Shown here: one piece after another, positions 23,734 to 32,454 of the stretch | How the letters are laid out: each line of letters begins with the position of its first letter | Numbering within the stretch: position 1 is the stretch's first letter | NCBI RefSeq assembly: GCF_026240015.1 | Contig: NZ_JAPIUX010000001.1 | Location: forward strand, 434,001-498,000 | Direction of reading: 5' to 3' | Length of the DNA stretch: 64,000 nt | Origin: Acetobacter farinalis | GTDB taxonomy: Bacteria > Pseudomonadota > Alphaproteobacteria > Acetobacterales > Acetobacteraceae | Notes under the pieces: generated by a model | Database searches by the model: none | Seen by the model: only the letters and a program-made list of their open reading frames with translations | Told to the model about the DNA's origin: nothing | Translations under genes and position numbers: made by a program

Positions 23734-24561
23734 TCAGTTGTCTGTTGATCGGGTTAACTCCTCCCAATCAGCAATTTCGCGTTCCAAGCGGGAAAGGCGC
23801 TCACGAACCAGACGCAGAGCATCACTTCCAAGGAGAAGTTGTGGTGGTGGCGTATCCGATGCAACCAGATGCAGCACCGCCGCCGCAAGTTTGGCAGGGT
23901 CTCCCAACTGCTTGCCGTCTTTCTCGCGGCGTGCGGTGCGGATCGGATCGAACAGTGCATCGTAGTCCGCAATTGAACGCTCGCTCCTGACCATAGAGCG
24001 TCCGGCCCAGTCTGTGCGGAATGACCCGGGGCAAAGTGCCGTGACATGAACTCCGAAGTGCGCCATTTCTGCGCGCATGACGTCTGAAATGCCCTGCAAG
24101 GCGAATTTGCTTCCACAGTAATACGCTATGCCCGGCATGGTGATCAGACCACCCATTGATGTCACGTTCACGATAAACCCCCTGCGGCGTTCGCGAAAAT
24201 GCGGCAGAAAGGCTTTGGCGATTGCAACAGCTCCGAAGACATTGACATCGAACTGGCGGCGCATTTCCTCAAGAGAGGATTCCTCCAGAACCCCCTCATG
24301 CCCATAGCCTGCATTGTTGATGAGAACATCGACCGGCCCGTGGTCTTCCTCAGTCTGTGCGACGATGGCGGGAATGCGGTCGAATTCGGTGACATCACAC
24401 AGGACCGTGCGGACATCCGGCAGTTGCGCCTCCAATGAGGTTTTTGCGGTTTGCGAGCGGACCGCACCAATCACGCGATGCCCTGCCTCAAGAGCGGCCT
24501 GAGCAATGGCTAACCCAAATCCTGAATTTGCACCCGTGATGAAAAAAGTCTGCTCTGGCAT
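23734..24561 (-). CDS. SDR-family oxidoreductase
   Basis: A short-chain dehydrogenase of about 275 residues: 'FFITGANSGFGLAIAQAALE' cofactor loop, 'DVLINNAGYGHEGVLEE', catalytic Ser in 'VNVTSMGGL' and 'YYCGSKFAL' (Tyr/Lys). The C-terminal extension resembles the retinol dehydrogenase-like bacterial SDRs. An ATG nine codons further upstream (24588) is also possible. It is divergent from an AraC-type activator, which probably controls it. Confidence 0.9.
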   Translation of the reverse strand: MPEQTFFITGANSGFGLAIAQAALEAGHRVIGAVRSQTAKTSLEAQLPDVRTVLCDVTEFDRIPAIVAQTEEDHGPVDVLINNAGYGHEGVLEESSLEEMRRQFDVNVFGAVAIAKAFLPHFRERRRGFIVNVTSMGGLITMPGIAYYCGSKFALQGISDVMRAEMAHFGVHVTALCPGSFRTDWAGRSMVRSERSIADYDALFDPIRTARREKDGKQLGDPAKLAAAVLHLVASDTPPPQLLLGSDALRLVRERLSRLEREIADWEELTRSTDN

Positions 24562-24656
24562 GGCTCTGCTCTGTCTGATTGCATTCATGCTTTGACCAAT
24601 ACTATCATATTGGCGCGTCCTCTATCTCACTTCCTCTGATTGTTTTGCTCAATCCT

Positions 24657-25568
24657 ATGAATTCTTTCTCCGCGCGGTCTCACCTCATTGCGTTGGCGGC
24701 CAAACTTGCACCGCGGCATGGCTACAACACCACGCCTATGCAGGGCATTCGCATCCTGCGTTCCGAAACCGTTCTTGAAGATGTTCCCGTTCTTTATAGG
24801 CCTGGTGTGGTCTTCGTTTTGCAGGGGGCTAAGCAGGGCTTCCTCAATGGCGAGGTCTACCATTATGACGCCGACCATTATCTTGCCGTTTCCGTCCCTG
24901 TTCCGTTCCGGATGGCGTCGCAGGCCGACCCAGAACACCCTCTGCTTGCTATCTACGTCGATTTTGACCTGCATCTTGCTGCTGAAATCGTGAGCATACT
25001 GGAGGGGCAGATCGATCATGACGAGAGGGCGCGGGCCAGAAGCCTTGTTTCAAGCCCGATGGTGCCCTCGATTGTTGACGTGCTTCAACGCCTGCTTCAT
25101 GCTCTCCATCATCCGCGGGAACTTACCGTTCTCGGCCCGGGGCTGCTGCGCGAGTTGCATTATCGCGTTCTGGTGGGGCCTCAGGGGGGACCGCTGATGG
25201 CGGCACTGCATCGCAATAACGCGACAGGCAGGATCGTGCAGAGCCTGATGCTGATCCGCGAACGCTACACTGCCGCCTTATCGGTAACGGAAGTCGCAGC
25301 GATGGCCGGTATGAGTGTTCCTTCCTATCATGCCGGTTTTAAATCCCTTACCGGGAATACACCGATCCAATACATCAAGGCCATGCGCTTACATGAGGCC
25401 AGAGTGAAAATCGCGCAGCGCAGGGGCTCGATTGCCGCTATTGCCGCCGAAGTCGGCTATGCCAGCGCTGCCCAGTTCAGCCGCGATTTCAAACGCCATT
25501 TTCAACGCAGCCCCAGTGAGGACGCTCAATGGATGCGGGAGCATCTGGGGGAGGCGGGGCAGGGGTGA
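24657..25568 (+). CDS. AraC-family transcriptional activator with AraC_N domain
   Basis: The 303-residue protein from ATG 24657 has an N-terminal cupin-like AraC_N domain ('GIRILRSETVLEDVPVLYRP', 'FVLQGAKQGFLNGEVYHYDA') and two C-terminal helix-turn-helix units ('LSVTEVAAMAGMSVPSYHAG', 'GSIAAIAAEVGYASAAQFSR'). This architecture matches YqhC-type regulators that respond to aldehydes and activate adjacent reductases. It is divergent from an SDR and 178 bp upstream of an old yellow enzyme on the same strand; either could be its target. Confidence 0.92.
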   Translation: MNSFSARSHLIALAAKLAPRHGYNTTPMQGIRILRSETVLEDVPVLYRPGVVFVLQGAKQGFLNGEVYHYDADHYLAVSVPVPFRMASQADPEHPLLAIYVDFDLHLAAEIVSILEGQIDHDERARARSLVSSPMVPSIVDVLQRLLHALHHPRELTVLGPGLLRELHYRVLVGPQGGPLMAALHRNNATGRIVQSLMLIRERYTAALSVTEVAAMAGMSVPSYHAGFKSLTGNTPIQYIKAMRLHEARVKIAQRRGSIAAIAAEVGYASAAQFSRDFKRHFQRSPSEDAQWMREHLGEAGQG

Positions 25569-25746
25569 ACGCCCAGTTTCTGTGCGCCCGGCTCGGGGTG
25601 ACGGCCTGATGGTGACGGCCTGATGGGGGGCCCGGAACCACACCCCGGACTCTCTCCAGCCCAGAGCGCAGAGACAGGTCTCCTGTTGTAATCGGTGTAT
25701 GTCTTCCCCATCTCATAGGAACCGCGTTTTTTAGGAAGGATCTGCT

Positions 25747-26820
25747 ATGCCGAGCCTGTTTGAATCGATTGAACTGGGAAGCATTTACGCCAGAAACAGA
25801 ATTCTCATGGCACCGCTGACGCGCGGCAGAGCCACCCGCCAGCATGTTCCGACTCCCATCATGGCCGAGTATTACGCGCAGCGCGCCACAGCGGGTCTGA
25901 TCATCTCTGAAGCAACTGGTATCAGTCGGGAAGGGCTTGGGTGGCCCTATGCACCCGGTTTGTGGTCACAGGAGCAGGTGGAGGCCTGGAAGCCGGTTAT
26001 CGCGGCCGTGCACGCAAAGGGCGGAAAGATCGTGGCGCAGCTCTGGCACATGGGCCGCATGGTGCATTCTAGCGTGACGGGCCAGCAGCCTGTATCCTCC
26101 TCGGCGACAGAAGCGCCTGCGCCACTTCATACTTATGATGGCAAGCAGGCCCCCGAGGTTGCCCGCCCCCTGACCAGGGAGGATATCGCCCGTATCCTGA
26201 ATGATTACGAAAAGGCCGCCCGCAATGCTCTGGAAGCCGGCTTTGACGGTGTCCAGATTCATGCGGCCAATGGCTATCTGATTGATGAATTCCTGCGGGA
26301 CGGCACCAACCATCGTTCCGACGAGTATGGCGGCTCTCCTGAAAACCGCATTCGTTTTCTGCGTGAAGTCACGGAACGGGTGATCGCCACAGTTGGCGCA
26401 GGCAGGACCTCAGTGCGACTTTCACCCAATGGCGACACACAAGGGTGTATCGATAGCCACCCCGAGCAGGTTTTTGTGCCCGCGGCAAAGCTTCTGAACG
26501 ATCTCGGTATTGCTTTTCTCGAATTGCGCGAGCCCGGACCCAACGGCACATTCGGCAAGACGGATCAGCCGAAACTGCATGGTCTGATCCGCGAAGTTTT
26601 CACGAACCCATTGGTTCTGAATCAGGATTATACACGGGAAGAAGCGATTGCAACGGTTGCAACCGGTGTGGCTGACGCCATTGCATTCGGTCGGCCTTTC
26701 CTTGCCAATCCGGATCTGGTGCATCGTCTGGAAGATAATCTTCCCCTGAATAAGGATAATATCCAGACCTGGTATTCGCGGGGACCAGAAGGCTATACCG
26801 ATTATCCATTTGCTCGGTAA
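25747..26820 (+). CDS. Old yellow enzyme / alkene reductase (NemA-like)
   Basis: The 357-residue flavin oxidoreductase starts after AGGAAGGA and has the TIM-barrel OYE motifs: 'NRILMAPLTRGRA', 'KIVAQLWHMGRMVHSS', 'DGVQIHAANGYLIDEFLRDG' (His/Asn substrate-anchoring pair) and C-terminal 'GVADAIAFGRPFLANPDL' FMN phosphate loop. OYEs reduce alpha,beta-unsaturated carbonyls, quinones and nitro compounds with NADPH. Together with the upstream AraC regulator and SDR it suggests an electrophile-response cluster. Confidence 0.95.
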   Translation: MPSLFESIELGSIYARNRILMAPLTRGRATRQHVPTPIMAEYYAQRATAGLIISEATGISREGLGWPYAPGLWSQEQVEAWKPVIAAVHAKGGKIVAQLWHMGRMVHSSVTGQQPVSSSATEAPAPLHTYDGKQAPEVARPLTREDIARILNDYEKAARNALEAGFDGVQIHAANGYLIDEFLRDGTNHRSDEYGGSPENRIRFLREVTERVIATVGAGRTSVRLSPNGDTQGCIDSHPEQVFVPAAKLLNDLGIAFLELREPGPNGTFGKTDQPKLHGLIREVFTNPLVLNQDYTREEAIATVATGVADAIAFGRPFLANPDLVHRLEDNLPLNKDNIQTWYSRGPEGYTDYPFAR

Positions 26821-26891
26821 TGCCTGGTAACTTTCAGAAAGTTTCCTTCCGGCAAGGAAGCTTTCATGGTTTCAGGTCTTCATGGAGGCGT

Positions 26892-26924
26892 GCCAGCCTG
26901 CCGCCTCCAGTGCGGCAGGCTGGC
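26892..26924. terminator. Hairpin between convergent genes
   Basis: A perfect 13-bp stem GCCAGCCTGCCGC / GCGGCAGGCTGGC with a 7-base loop lies between the OYE gene and the leftward reductase gene. No T-run follows, so termination would be of a non-canonical type. Confidence 0.55.
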
Positions 26925-27023
26925 CCGTTGTAGGATGAGGCACGATAAGAAGACTTTGCGCGTGAGAAAATCGTGTCTGAGAGGAACCGTTTCGAAAATC
27001 TTTCCCGTGTTTTGAAGACGATT

Positions 27024-28082
27024 TTACGAACGGACCGGTTTGCTTGCTTCGGGCAGCCATCCCCGTGCTCGAAACCAGGCGACTTCGTCATGCAGTGTTT
27101 CCTCGACAGGCCGAAAGACCAAACCGAGTTCGCGCTCGCTTTTCGCGGCACTGAAACGGGAGCGTTCATTTTCGGTTGTGAGCGCGCGCACGGTGGCCCA
27201 GCTGAACAGAACCGGTCGCCCGGTAAGCCGTGCCTTGGCTTCACTGATAGCTGCGAAGACATAGAGGAGCGCCAGCGGGATACGGCGTTCAGGTACTTTC
27301 ACGCCCAGCGCCCGGCCTATCAGCGGCATGAGTTCCGCCATGGTGAAATGTCGGCCCGCCGCCAGATAGCGCTCGCCTCGGCGGCCTTGATGGTTGGCCA
27401 TGATCAGGGCGTTCGCCACATCCCGGGCATCGACCAGACAGACCGAGCCGGGCGGTATTCCCGGTACCTTGCCGCGTGCCACGTCGAGAATGGTCTGCCC
27501 AGCGGAGGTTGGCCCCATATCTCCGGGGCCGTGCATCCAGCCCGGGAGCACCATGGCGCCCCAGGCATCGGGGTGATGCTCTAGAAATTTCAGGAGTTCC
27601 CGATCAGCAAGGATCTTGCTGCGATAATAATCATCAGCATCGCGCTCGTCGCGCAGCATGGTTTCGTCCACCACCTGACCGCGTTTCCCGCGCAGGACGG
27701 CAATCGAACTCACATGCATGAAACGGCGCACACCAGCAGCATAAGCATGCTCCAGCAGTGCGCGTGTCCCCAGAACGTTGGCGGCATGCAGTTCGGGCCA
27801 ATGGCTGCCGCCGGTATAGGAATCACGGAAATAGGCCGCCGTATGGAAAACGACGTCAACGTCACGCAGGGAGTCTGCAAAGTCGTTTACGTCCAGCATG
27901 TCTCCGGTTACGATCTCGACGTTAAGGTCGCCGAATTGCGCTTTTGCTTTCTCGGGTGAGCGCGCCAGCGCCCGCACGTGAAATCCCTGCTTCAGTAGTG
28001 CGCGGACCAGATTGTTCCCCAGCAAGCCGGTCGCTCCGGTCACGAAAGCTCTCTGCGTTCGGGGTGAAGAAAGTGTATCCAT
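27024..28082 (-). CDS. NAD-dependent epimerase/dehydratase family (extended SDR)
   Basis: This 352-residue extended SDR starts 'MDTLSSPRTQRAFVTGATGL' with GxxGxxG motif, 'VVFHTAAYFRDSYTGG', catalytic Ser in 'FMHVSSIAVL' and the 'YYRSKILAD' Tyr/Lys pair. It resembles dihydroflavonol 4-reductase-like aldehyde or ketone reductases. Its promoter has the 19-bp spacer typical of MerR-controlled promoters and faces a merR gene. Confidence 0.9.
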   Translation of the reverse strand: MDTLSSPRTQRAFVTGATGLLGNNLVRALLKQGFHVRALARSPEKAKAQFGDLNVEIVTGDMLDVNDFADSLRDVDVVFHTAAYFRDSYTGGSHWPELHAANVLGTRALLEHAYAAGVRRFMHVSSIAVLRGKRGQVVDETMLRDERDADDYYRSKILADRELLKFLEHHPDAWGAMVLPGWMHGPGDMGPTSAGQTILDVARGKVPGIPPGSVCLVDARDVANALIMANHQGRRGERYLAAGRHFTMAELMPLIGRALGVKVPERRIPLALLYVFAAISEAKARLTGRPVLFSWATVRALTTENERSRFSAAKSERELGLVFRPVEETLHDEVAWFRARGWLPEASKPVRS

Positions 28083-28111
28083 GTTCGAGGCTCCATGAGA
28101 AGGAGCATTCT

Positions 28112-28142
28112 TCTATAAGTGTGAACCATGGTTCATGGTCAA
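28112..28142 (-). promoter_or_regulatory. MerR-type promoter of the SDR gene
   Basis: On the minus strand TTGACC (28142-28137) and TATAGA (28117-28112) are separated by 19 bp. The spacer contains the perfect 14-bp palindrome TGAACCATGGTTCA (28122-28135). Over-long spacers with a central dyad are the hallmark of MerR-activated promoters. Confidence 0.8.
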
Positions 28143-28156
28143 GGACACGAACACTC

Positions 28157-28585
28157 ATGTTGATCGGACATTTTTCACAGCGCACAGGCCTCAGCCCTGC
28201 GACAATCCGGTTTTATGTCCGCAAGCGGCTGCTTTCTCCGGAAAGCGGACGAAAGGGCGGGCGCAATCCCTATGCGCAGTTTACCGAGCGGGACGTGCAG
28301 AGAGCTGCCATGATCCGTTTTGGACAATCTCTCGGCATGTCTCTGGCCGATATCGCCAGGATTAATGATGAGATGCAGGAAAAGGGTCTAACCCGTGAGC
28401 GCGCGGTTGAGATCATGGATACGCAACTTCGAGCGATTGAAGACAAAGCTCAGGATCTGGCGATAATGGCTGAGTATTTGCGCGCCAAGCGCGACTGGAT
28501 TGCAGATGGTCAGACGGGGGAGGAACCCAATTGTCCGCCGACCGGTTCTGTTCATTGCCAGGGTAAGAGCGGCGCATGCCGGTGA
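28157..28585 (+). CDS. MerR-family transcriptional regulator
   Basis: The ATG at 28157 gives a 142-residue MerR protein: 'MLIGHFSQRTGLSPATIRFY' (winged helix), 'NPYAQFTERDVQRAAMIRFG', then a dimerisation coiled coil (about 85-120) and a Cys-containing tail ('EPNCPPTGSVHCQGKSGACR'). The three C-terminal Cys could sense metals or thiol-reactive compounds, but the pattern is not a known metal site. It is divergent from the SDR gene whose promoter carries the matching dyad. Confidence 0.9.
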   Translation: MLIGHFSQRTGLSPATIRFYVRKRLLSPESGRKGGRNPYAQFTERDVQRAAMIRFGQSLGMSLADIARINDEMQEKGLTRERAVEIMDTQLRAIEDKAQDLAIMAEYLRAKRDWIADGQTGEEPNCPPTGSVHCQGKSGACR

Positions 28586-28704
28586 AGAATTGCCCATTTG
28601 AAACAGGAGCATGCGCCCATCGCGCCACCGGAGTTTTTATGGGCGATACGATGCGGGGAGCGGGTAAAGGACTATGAATGCTTGGCCTCAACACGTGCCA
28701 CCGT

Positions 28705-29592
28705 TCACACCGCTGCTTTTGCAGGCTTCATGCTGAAAAACGTGATGGGTAAGAGAAGTAACAGAAACTGCATCGCGATTCCAGGTAATGAAAACATGAC
28801 GCCGTTGTCACCGCCGTTGATCAAGGGAGACCCTTTTACCGATAGATAGACGATCTGGGTGGGGCTGTGTGACAAATCTGATCCGGGTGAGCCCAGAATG
28901 CTTCCGGCCAAATCGGCGACAGTATGGGCCCCGATACCGAGCCACAGAGAGCCAGACACGCGCCTCAGGCTGCAGAGTATCATTCCTGACAGGAACAGGA
29001 GCGCGACCTCGACGAAGTTCTCGCCTTGATTGTGTAGGTGGCACATCGCGAATGCCATGGACGTCATGATCGCTGCGGGCCACCACCCAAAGTTCTCTTC
29101 AAGCCTTTTGAGCGCGTACCCTCTAAACCATAATTCCTCAGTCACGCCTAAAACCAGCAACCAGGTTGTGGAAAGAAGCGCAACCATGGCTGTCGTGGCG
29201 GGAGGCCAAACCAACCCGATTATACGAAAGCCACCATAACAATATTCAAAGAGGGTGAGGAGTGCGGAGCCGAGCAGCGATAAGAAACAGCCTTGCAAGA
29301 AACGTCGAAGTGACACTCTGCTCAGAGGCACCCCACAAAAATCTGCGTCTTTTCTCTCAATGGTCGCAAATAGCGCTGTCAGGCCAGCAATGATTAGAAG
29401 CATTACCAACTCACTTGTGTTGGCATTCAATAGATAGATCACGTTTTTTAATGCGGCGTTCGAAATATCTTTCGGGCTTGCGCTCCAGAGTTTCGGTACA
29501 TGAATTGAGAAAATCAAGGCTGTGGAGAGGAGGAGATATGAGGCGGCGAGTGAGAAACCTTTGATGGCGTGGGAAAATTTCGATGTGATCAC
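28705..29592 (-). CDS. CPBP-family intramembrane metalloprotease
   Basis: The 295-residue protein has about eight hydrophobic segments and the CPBP (Rce1-like/ABI) motifs: 'EELWFRG' with Glu152, Glu153 and Arg157, 'FAMCH' with Phe181 and His185, and a third His in 'GIGAH' (223). Bacterial CPBP proteins are membrane proteases or bacteriocin self-immunity factors. Its base composition is lower in GC than its neighbours and no bacteriocin gene is adjacent. Confidence 0.85.
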   Translation of the reverse strand: MITSKFSHAIKGFSLAASYLLLSTALIFSIHVPKLWSASPKDISNAALKNVIYLLNANTSELVMLLIIAGLTALFATIERKDADFCGVPLSRVSLRRFLQGCFLSLLGSALLTLFEYCYGGFRIIGLVWPPATTAMVALLSTTWLLVLGVTEELWFRGYALKRLEENFGWWPAAIMTSMAFAMCHLHNQGENFVEVALLFLSGMILCSLRRVSGSLWLGIGAHTVADLAGSILGSPGSDLSHSPTQIVYLSVKGSPLINGGDNGVMFSLPGIAMQFLLLLLPITFFSMKPAKAAV

Positions 29593-29794
29593 GTGATTTC
29601 CTGACAGATTAAGTTTGGATATAAAAATAAAGTATCATCAGAGCGAAATGAGATTTATCACAGGGCGGAAATTGAAGACTGTTTTCCATCTCGTGATGAA
29701 CGGTTTAGAGTATAACCAATTCGTCCCAAGTTGCTCATGTGTCTGTTTCGTAAGACTCTTCTCCTGAAGCGCCGCCCCGGCACTCCGGTTTTCT
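29593..29794. other. AT-rich intergenic stretch
   Basis: About 200 bp of low-GC DNA lie between the beta-lactamase gene end and the CPBP gene start. It presumably holds the CPBP promoter. No gene was seen. Confidence 0.4.
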
Positions 29795-30676
29795 TCAGCT
29801 TTCAACCCAATCTCTGATGACAGAGCCAACGTGCCGGAGAACGGCTTCCCGCCCATCCATGCTTATGTGGGGAGCGTGATAATATGCCGCCATCAGGATC
29901 GCCTTTCGCCCTGGGGGCCAGACGACTGCGTAGTCATTGGTCTCGTCTGGTCCTGATGTTCCGGGCCTGTCTGCACTCACCCAGTCGCCGGGAAAAGACG
30001 CACGCAGGCGTTGCAGTCCCGGTTTTGTGTTGATCATCCAGCGTGTCAGCAGGTCACGGGTGTCCTGTTGGAGTGTCGATCCGAGCAGGATTGTTCCTGC
30101 GGTTTTGGCAATGGCGCGTGGGGTCGTGGTATCCAGCAGCCCATCGTAAGTGTTGGAGAAGGGCTCATAGCGATCCGACCGGGTGACAGTGTCGCCGAGG
30201 GACCGCACAAAGGCCGTAAGGCTTGATGGGCCGCCTATGCTGCGCATGAGGAGGATCGCAGCAAGGTTGTCACTCATTTCCACCATTGCCTGACACAGGG
30301 CTTCAACTGTTAAGGCCCCCCGCTGGACGTTGGCGGCCGTGACCGGGCATGCAAAGTTCGGGTGTCCGGCATCCTTCAGATCACGGGCGGTGTAGTGTAT
30401 CAGCCGTGAAAACTGTTCCTGGCCGCGTTCGATTTTCCAGAGAACTTGCGCCGCGAGCAGGCCCTTGAAGGTACTGCACATTGTGAAACGCTCGTCCGGG
30501 CGATGCATCAGCGTTCGTCCTGATGCCGTGTCCTGAGCAAAAACACCCAGGCGGCCGCCGTAACGGTTTTCGATTGCGTCCAATGGTGGTTCATCCGCCA
30601 TTGAGAGGGTGGGGATAGTTGAGAGGAGTACCGCCGGCGCAGCGGCCAGAAGAGATCTGCGTGTCAATTTGGTCAT
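29795..30676 (-). CDS. Class A beta-lactamase
   Basis: From ATG 30676 the 293-residue precursor begins with a twin-arginine-type signal 'MTKLTRRSLLAAAPAVLLST'. Active-site motifs are present: 'STFK' with nucleophile Ser68, 'SDN' at 135-137, and 'EPFSN' with the general base Glu171. The KTG box is unusual: the aligned segment reads 'DRPGTSG' (236-242) instead of D-K-T-G-S-G. Cys67 precedes the nucleophile. It likely hydrolyses penams or cephems in the periplasm, but the variant box makes spectrum unpredictable. An in-frame TTG six codons upstream is a less likely start. Confidence 0.9.
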   Translation of the reverse strand: MTKLTRRSLLAAAPAVLLSTIPTLSMADEPPLDAIENRYGGRLGVFAQDTASGRTLMHRPDERFTMCSTFKGLLAAQVLWKIERGQEQFSRLIHYTARDLKDAGHPNFACPVTAANVQRGALTVEALCQAMVEMSDNLAAILLMRSIGGPSSLTAFVRSLGDTVTRSDRYEPFSNTYDGLLDTTTPRAIAKTAGTILLGSTLQQDTRDLLTRWMINTKPGLQRLRASFPGDWVSADRPGTSGPDETNDYAVVWPPGRKAILMAAYYHAPHISMDGREAVLRHVGSVIRDWVES

Positions 30677-30877
30677 ACGCGGTTCCGTGGACAAAAGCTG
30701 AAAAATGATGAGGACCTGTGCAGGTTTATGTCACGTTGAGTGGCCGGCGGTGTTTTGAAAGATGGCAGCGAAATCTCTCTGTTTTCGGAGCACCCGTCCG
30801 TCTGCTTATCGACCGTTCCTCTCAGCGCGAGACGGTTGCTTGCGTTCGCCTGCCGGATGACAGGTCAGGATTACTCC

Positions 30878-31501
30878 TCAGCCCGCGCTGTGTGAGGGAT
30901 TGCGGACAAAGCCCGCCAGTGCGCCAAGCCATTTGGCAAATTCGCGCAGGAGAAGGCGGAGAGTTGGCTTGTGGAAAGGGTGTTCCAGAGCCGGGGGAAT
31001 AACCGGGTAGGCATAGAGTGTCACGCCCGGCAGGGTGCGGCGCAGTTCCACCAGTGCCCTGCGCATATGATATCCGGCCGTAACCACTGTAAGGGTGTGG
31101 ATATGGTTATCCGCCACCCATGCGGCGGTCTCACTGGCATTTTCAATGGTGGAGCGGGCCAGATAGCCGAGTGTCACACGGTCTTTGAGGGTATCCGGCA
31201 GGCGCGGTGGGAGCAGGTCCTGCTGGCTGGCCTGTGGGTCCACCCCGGAGATCAGCAGTTTGTCCCCCCGATTCTGCATCAGCAGGCGCAGGGACATGTC
31301 CACCCGGCCCTGGCCGCCTGTCAGGGCCACAATGCCATCCGTATGCGGTGTGATGGCGGGGGCGGGCCTGAGCGCATCATAGACAAACCAGCCAAAAGCG
31401 CCGCACAGCGCAAGGCTTACCAGTAATCCGACCTTGAACCACCAGACAACAAAACGATGCAGGCGTGAGGGGCGGTAGGGACGGGCGGCCTCGCGCATCA
31501 T
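30878..31501 (-). CDS. YdcF/SanA-family (DUF218) protein
   Basis: The 207-residue protein has one N-terminal membrane segment (about residues 20-43) and a DUF218 domain: 'ITPHTDGIVALTGGQGRVDM', 'GDKLLISGVDP', and 'TIENASETAAWVADNHI' with 'TVVTAGYHMRRALVEL'. Relatives (ElyC, SanA) act in envelope and peptidoglycan metabolism. It is the third gene after ftsE-ftsX, overlapping ftsX by four bases, so it likely belongs to the same envelope operon. Confidence 0.85.
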   Translation of the reverse strand: MMREAARPYRPSRLHRFVVWWFKVGLLVSLALCGAFGWFVYDALRPAPAITPHTDGIVALTGGQGRVDMSLRLLMQNRGDKLLISGVDPQASQQDLLPPRLPDTLKDRVTLGYLARSTIENASETAAWVADNHIHTLTVVTAGYHMRRALVELRRTLPGVTLYAYPVIPPALEHPFHKPTLRLLLREFAKWLGALAGFVRNPSHSAG

Positions 31502-32451
31502 GGCATCCGTCGCAGCCAGACCCGGACCATGAACTGTGTTGTCGCCCAGCCGATAAAGGCCGCGACAAACGGCAGCGCGGCCAGCCCGGCCAGCATGTCA
31601 CCGGGCAGGAGGTCGGGCAGGGTGCGCCAGTCCGGCATGGCGGTGCTGCTGGCCTGAAGGGTGGAGGCCGCAAAGGGGGCAGCCATTCTGAAAAGCAGAA
31701 GCAGGGGAGCCATGGCCAGCACTGTTCCCAGAAGGCCGCCGCCAAAGGCCAGCCCTCCGGTGCGCCAGGCAAAACGCCCGGCAATATAGCTGTCCGTTGC
31801 ACCCAGCCCGTGCAGAATTTCAATAATATCGCGGCGGGTGGAGAGGCCCGCGCGGGTGGAGAGCGCCGTAATCAGGGTGGCAATACCGCCCACGGTGGCC
31901 AGAGCCAGCGCCGCGCAGGCCAGCAGGCTTTCCGCCAGTGCGCGCAGGCGGGTGCTCCATTCCGCATTATGTTCCACAACCGTGCCGGGAACATGGGTGC
32001 TCAGGGTCTGCTCGAGGTCCGCCGGGGCTTCCTGCCCTTCTGCCAGACGCACTTCAATAACCGCAGGCAGGGGGAGCGCTGTCTTGCCTGCCTCGCCCAG
32101 CCACGGGGTGAGCAGTCTGGCCAGTTCTTCCTGCGTCAGGCGATGAACCTGCGTGCCGGAGGGTAGTGTTGCAAGATCAGCCAGCACGGTGTCCGCCCGG
32201 GTCTGCTGTGTTGTGGTTTTGCCGGTTTTGCCCGAGGCAATGAGGGGCTGATCAGGCTCGGAGACCTGAATGGTCAGCAATTGTGCCGCCCCACCCGCCC
32301 AGCGGGTGGAAAGGGTGCGGGCTCCTGTCGCACCTGTCAGCGTCAGGGCCGCCAGAAAGCTCATCATGGCAACCAGCACGAACAGGCTTCTGTCCGGCAG
32401 GGCCTCGGAGAGGGAAAGACCGTCCTTGCGGCCGGAGAAAGGAAGGGCCAC
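31498..32451 (-). CDS. ftsX: Cell division membrane protein FtsX
   Basis: A 317-residue permease-type protein with four transmembrane segments (near 25-45, 190-210, 235-260, 285-310) and a periplasmic loop of about 140 residues between the first two. With FtsE it forms an ABC-like complex that activates peptidoglycan hydrolases through periplasmic partners. The C-terminal FtsX domain shows 'LIEIL'-type 'RRDIIEILHGLGATDSYIAG'. It starts 3 bp after the ftsE stop. Confidence 0.9.
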   Translation of the reverse strand: MALPFSGRKDGLSLSEALPDRSLFVLVAMMSFLAALTLTGATGARTLSTRWAGGAAQLLTIQVSEPDQPLIASGKTGKTTTQQTRADTVLADLATLPSGTQVHRLTQEELARLLTPWLGEAGKTALPLPAVIEVRLAEGQEAPADLEQTLSTHVPGTVVEHNAEWSTRLRALAESLLACAALALATVGGIATLITALSTRAGLSTRRDIIEILHGLGATDSYIAGRFAWRTGGLAFGGGLLGTVLAMAPLLLLFRMAAPFAASTLQASSTAMPDWRTLPDLLPGDMLAGLAALPFVAAFIGWATTQFMVRVWLRRMP

Positions 32452-32454
32452 GGC

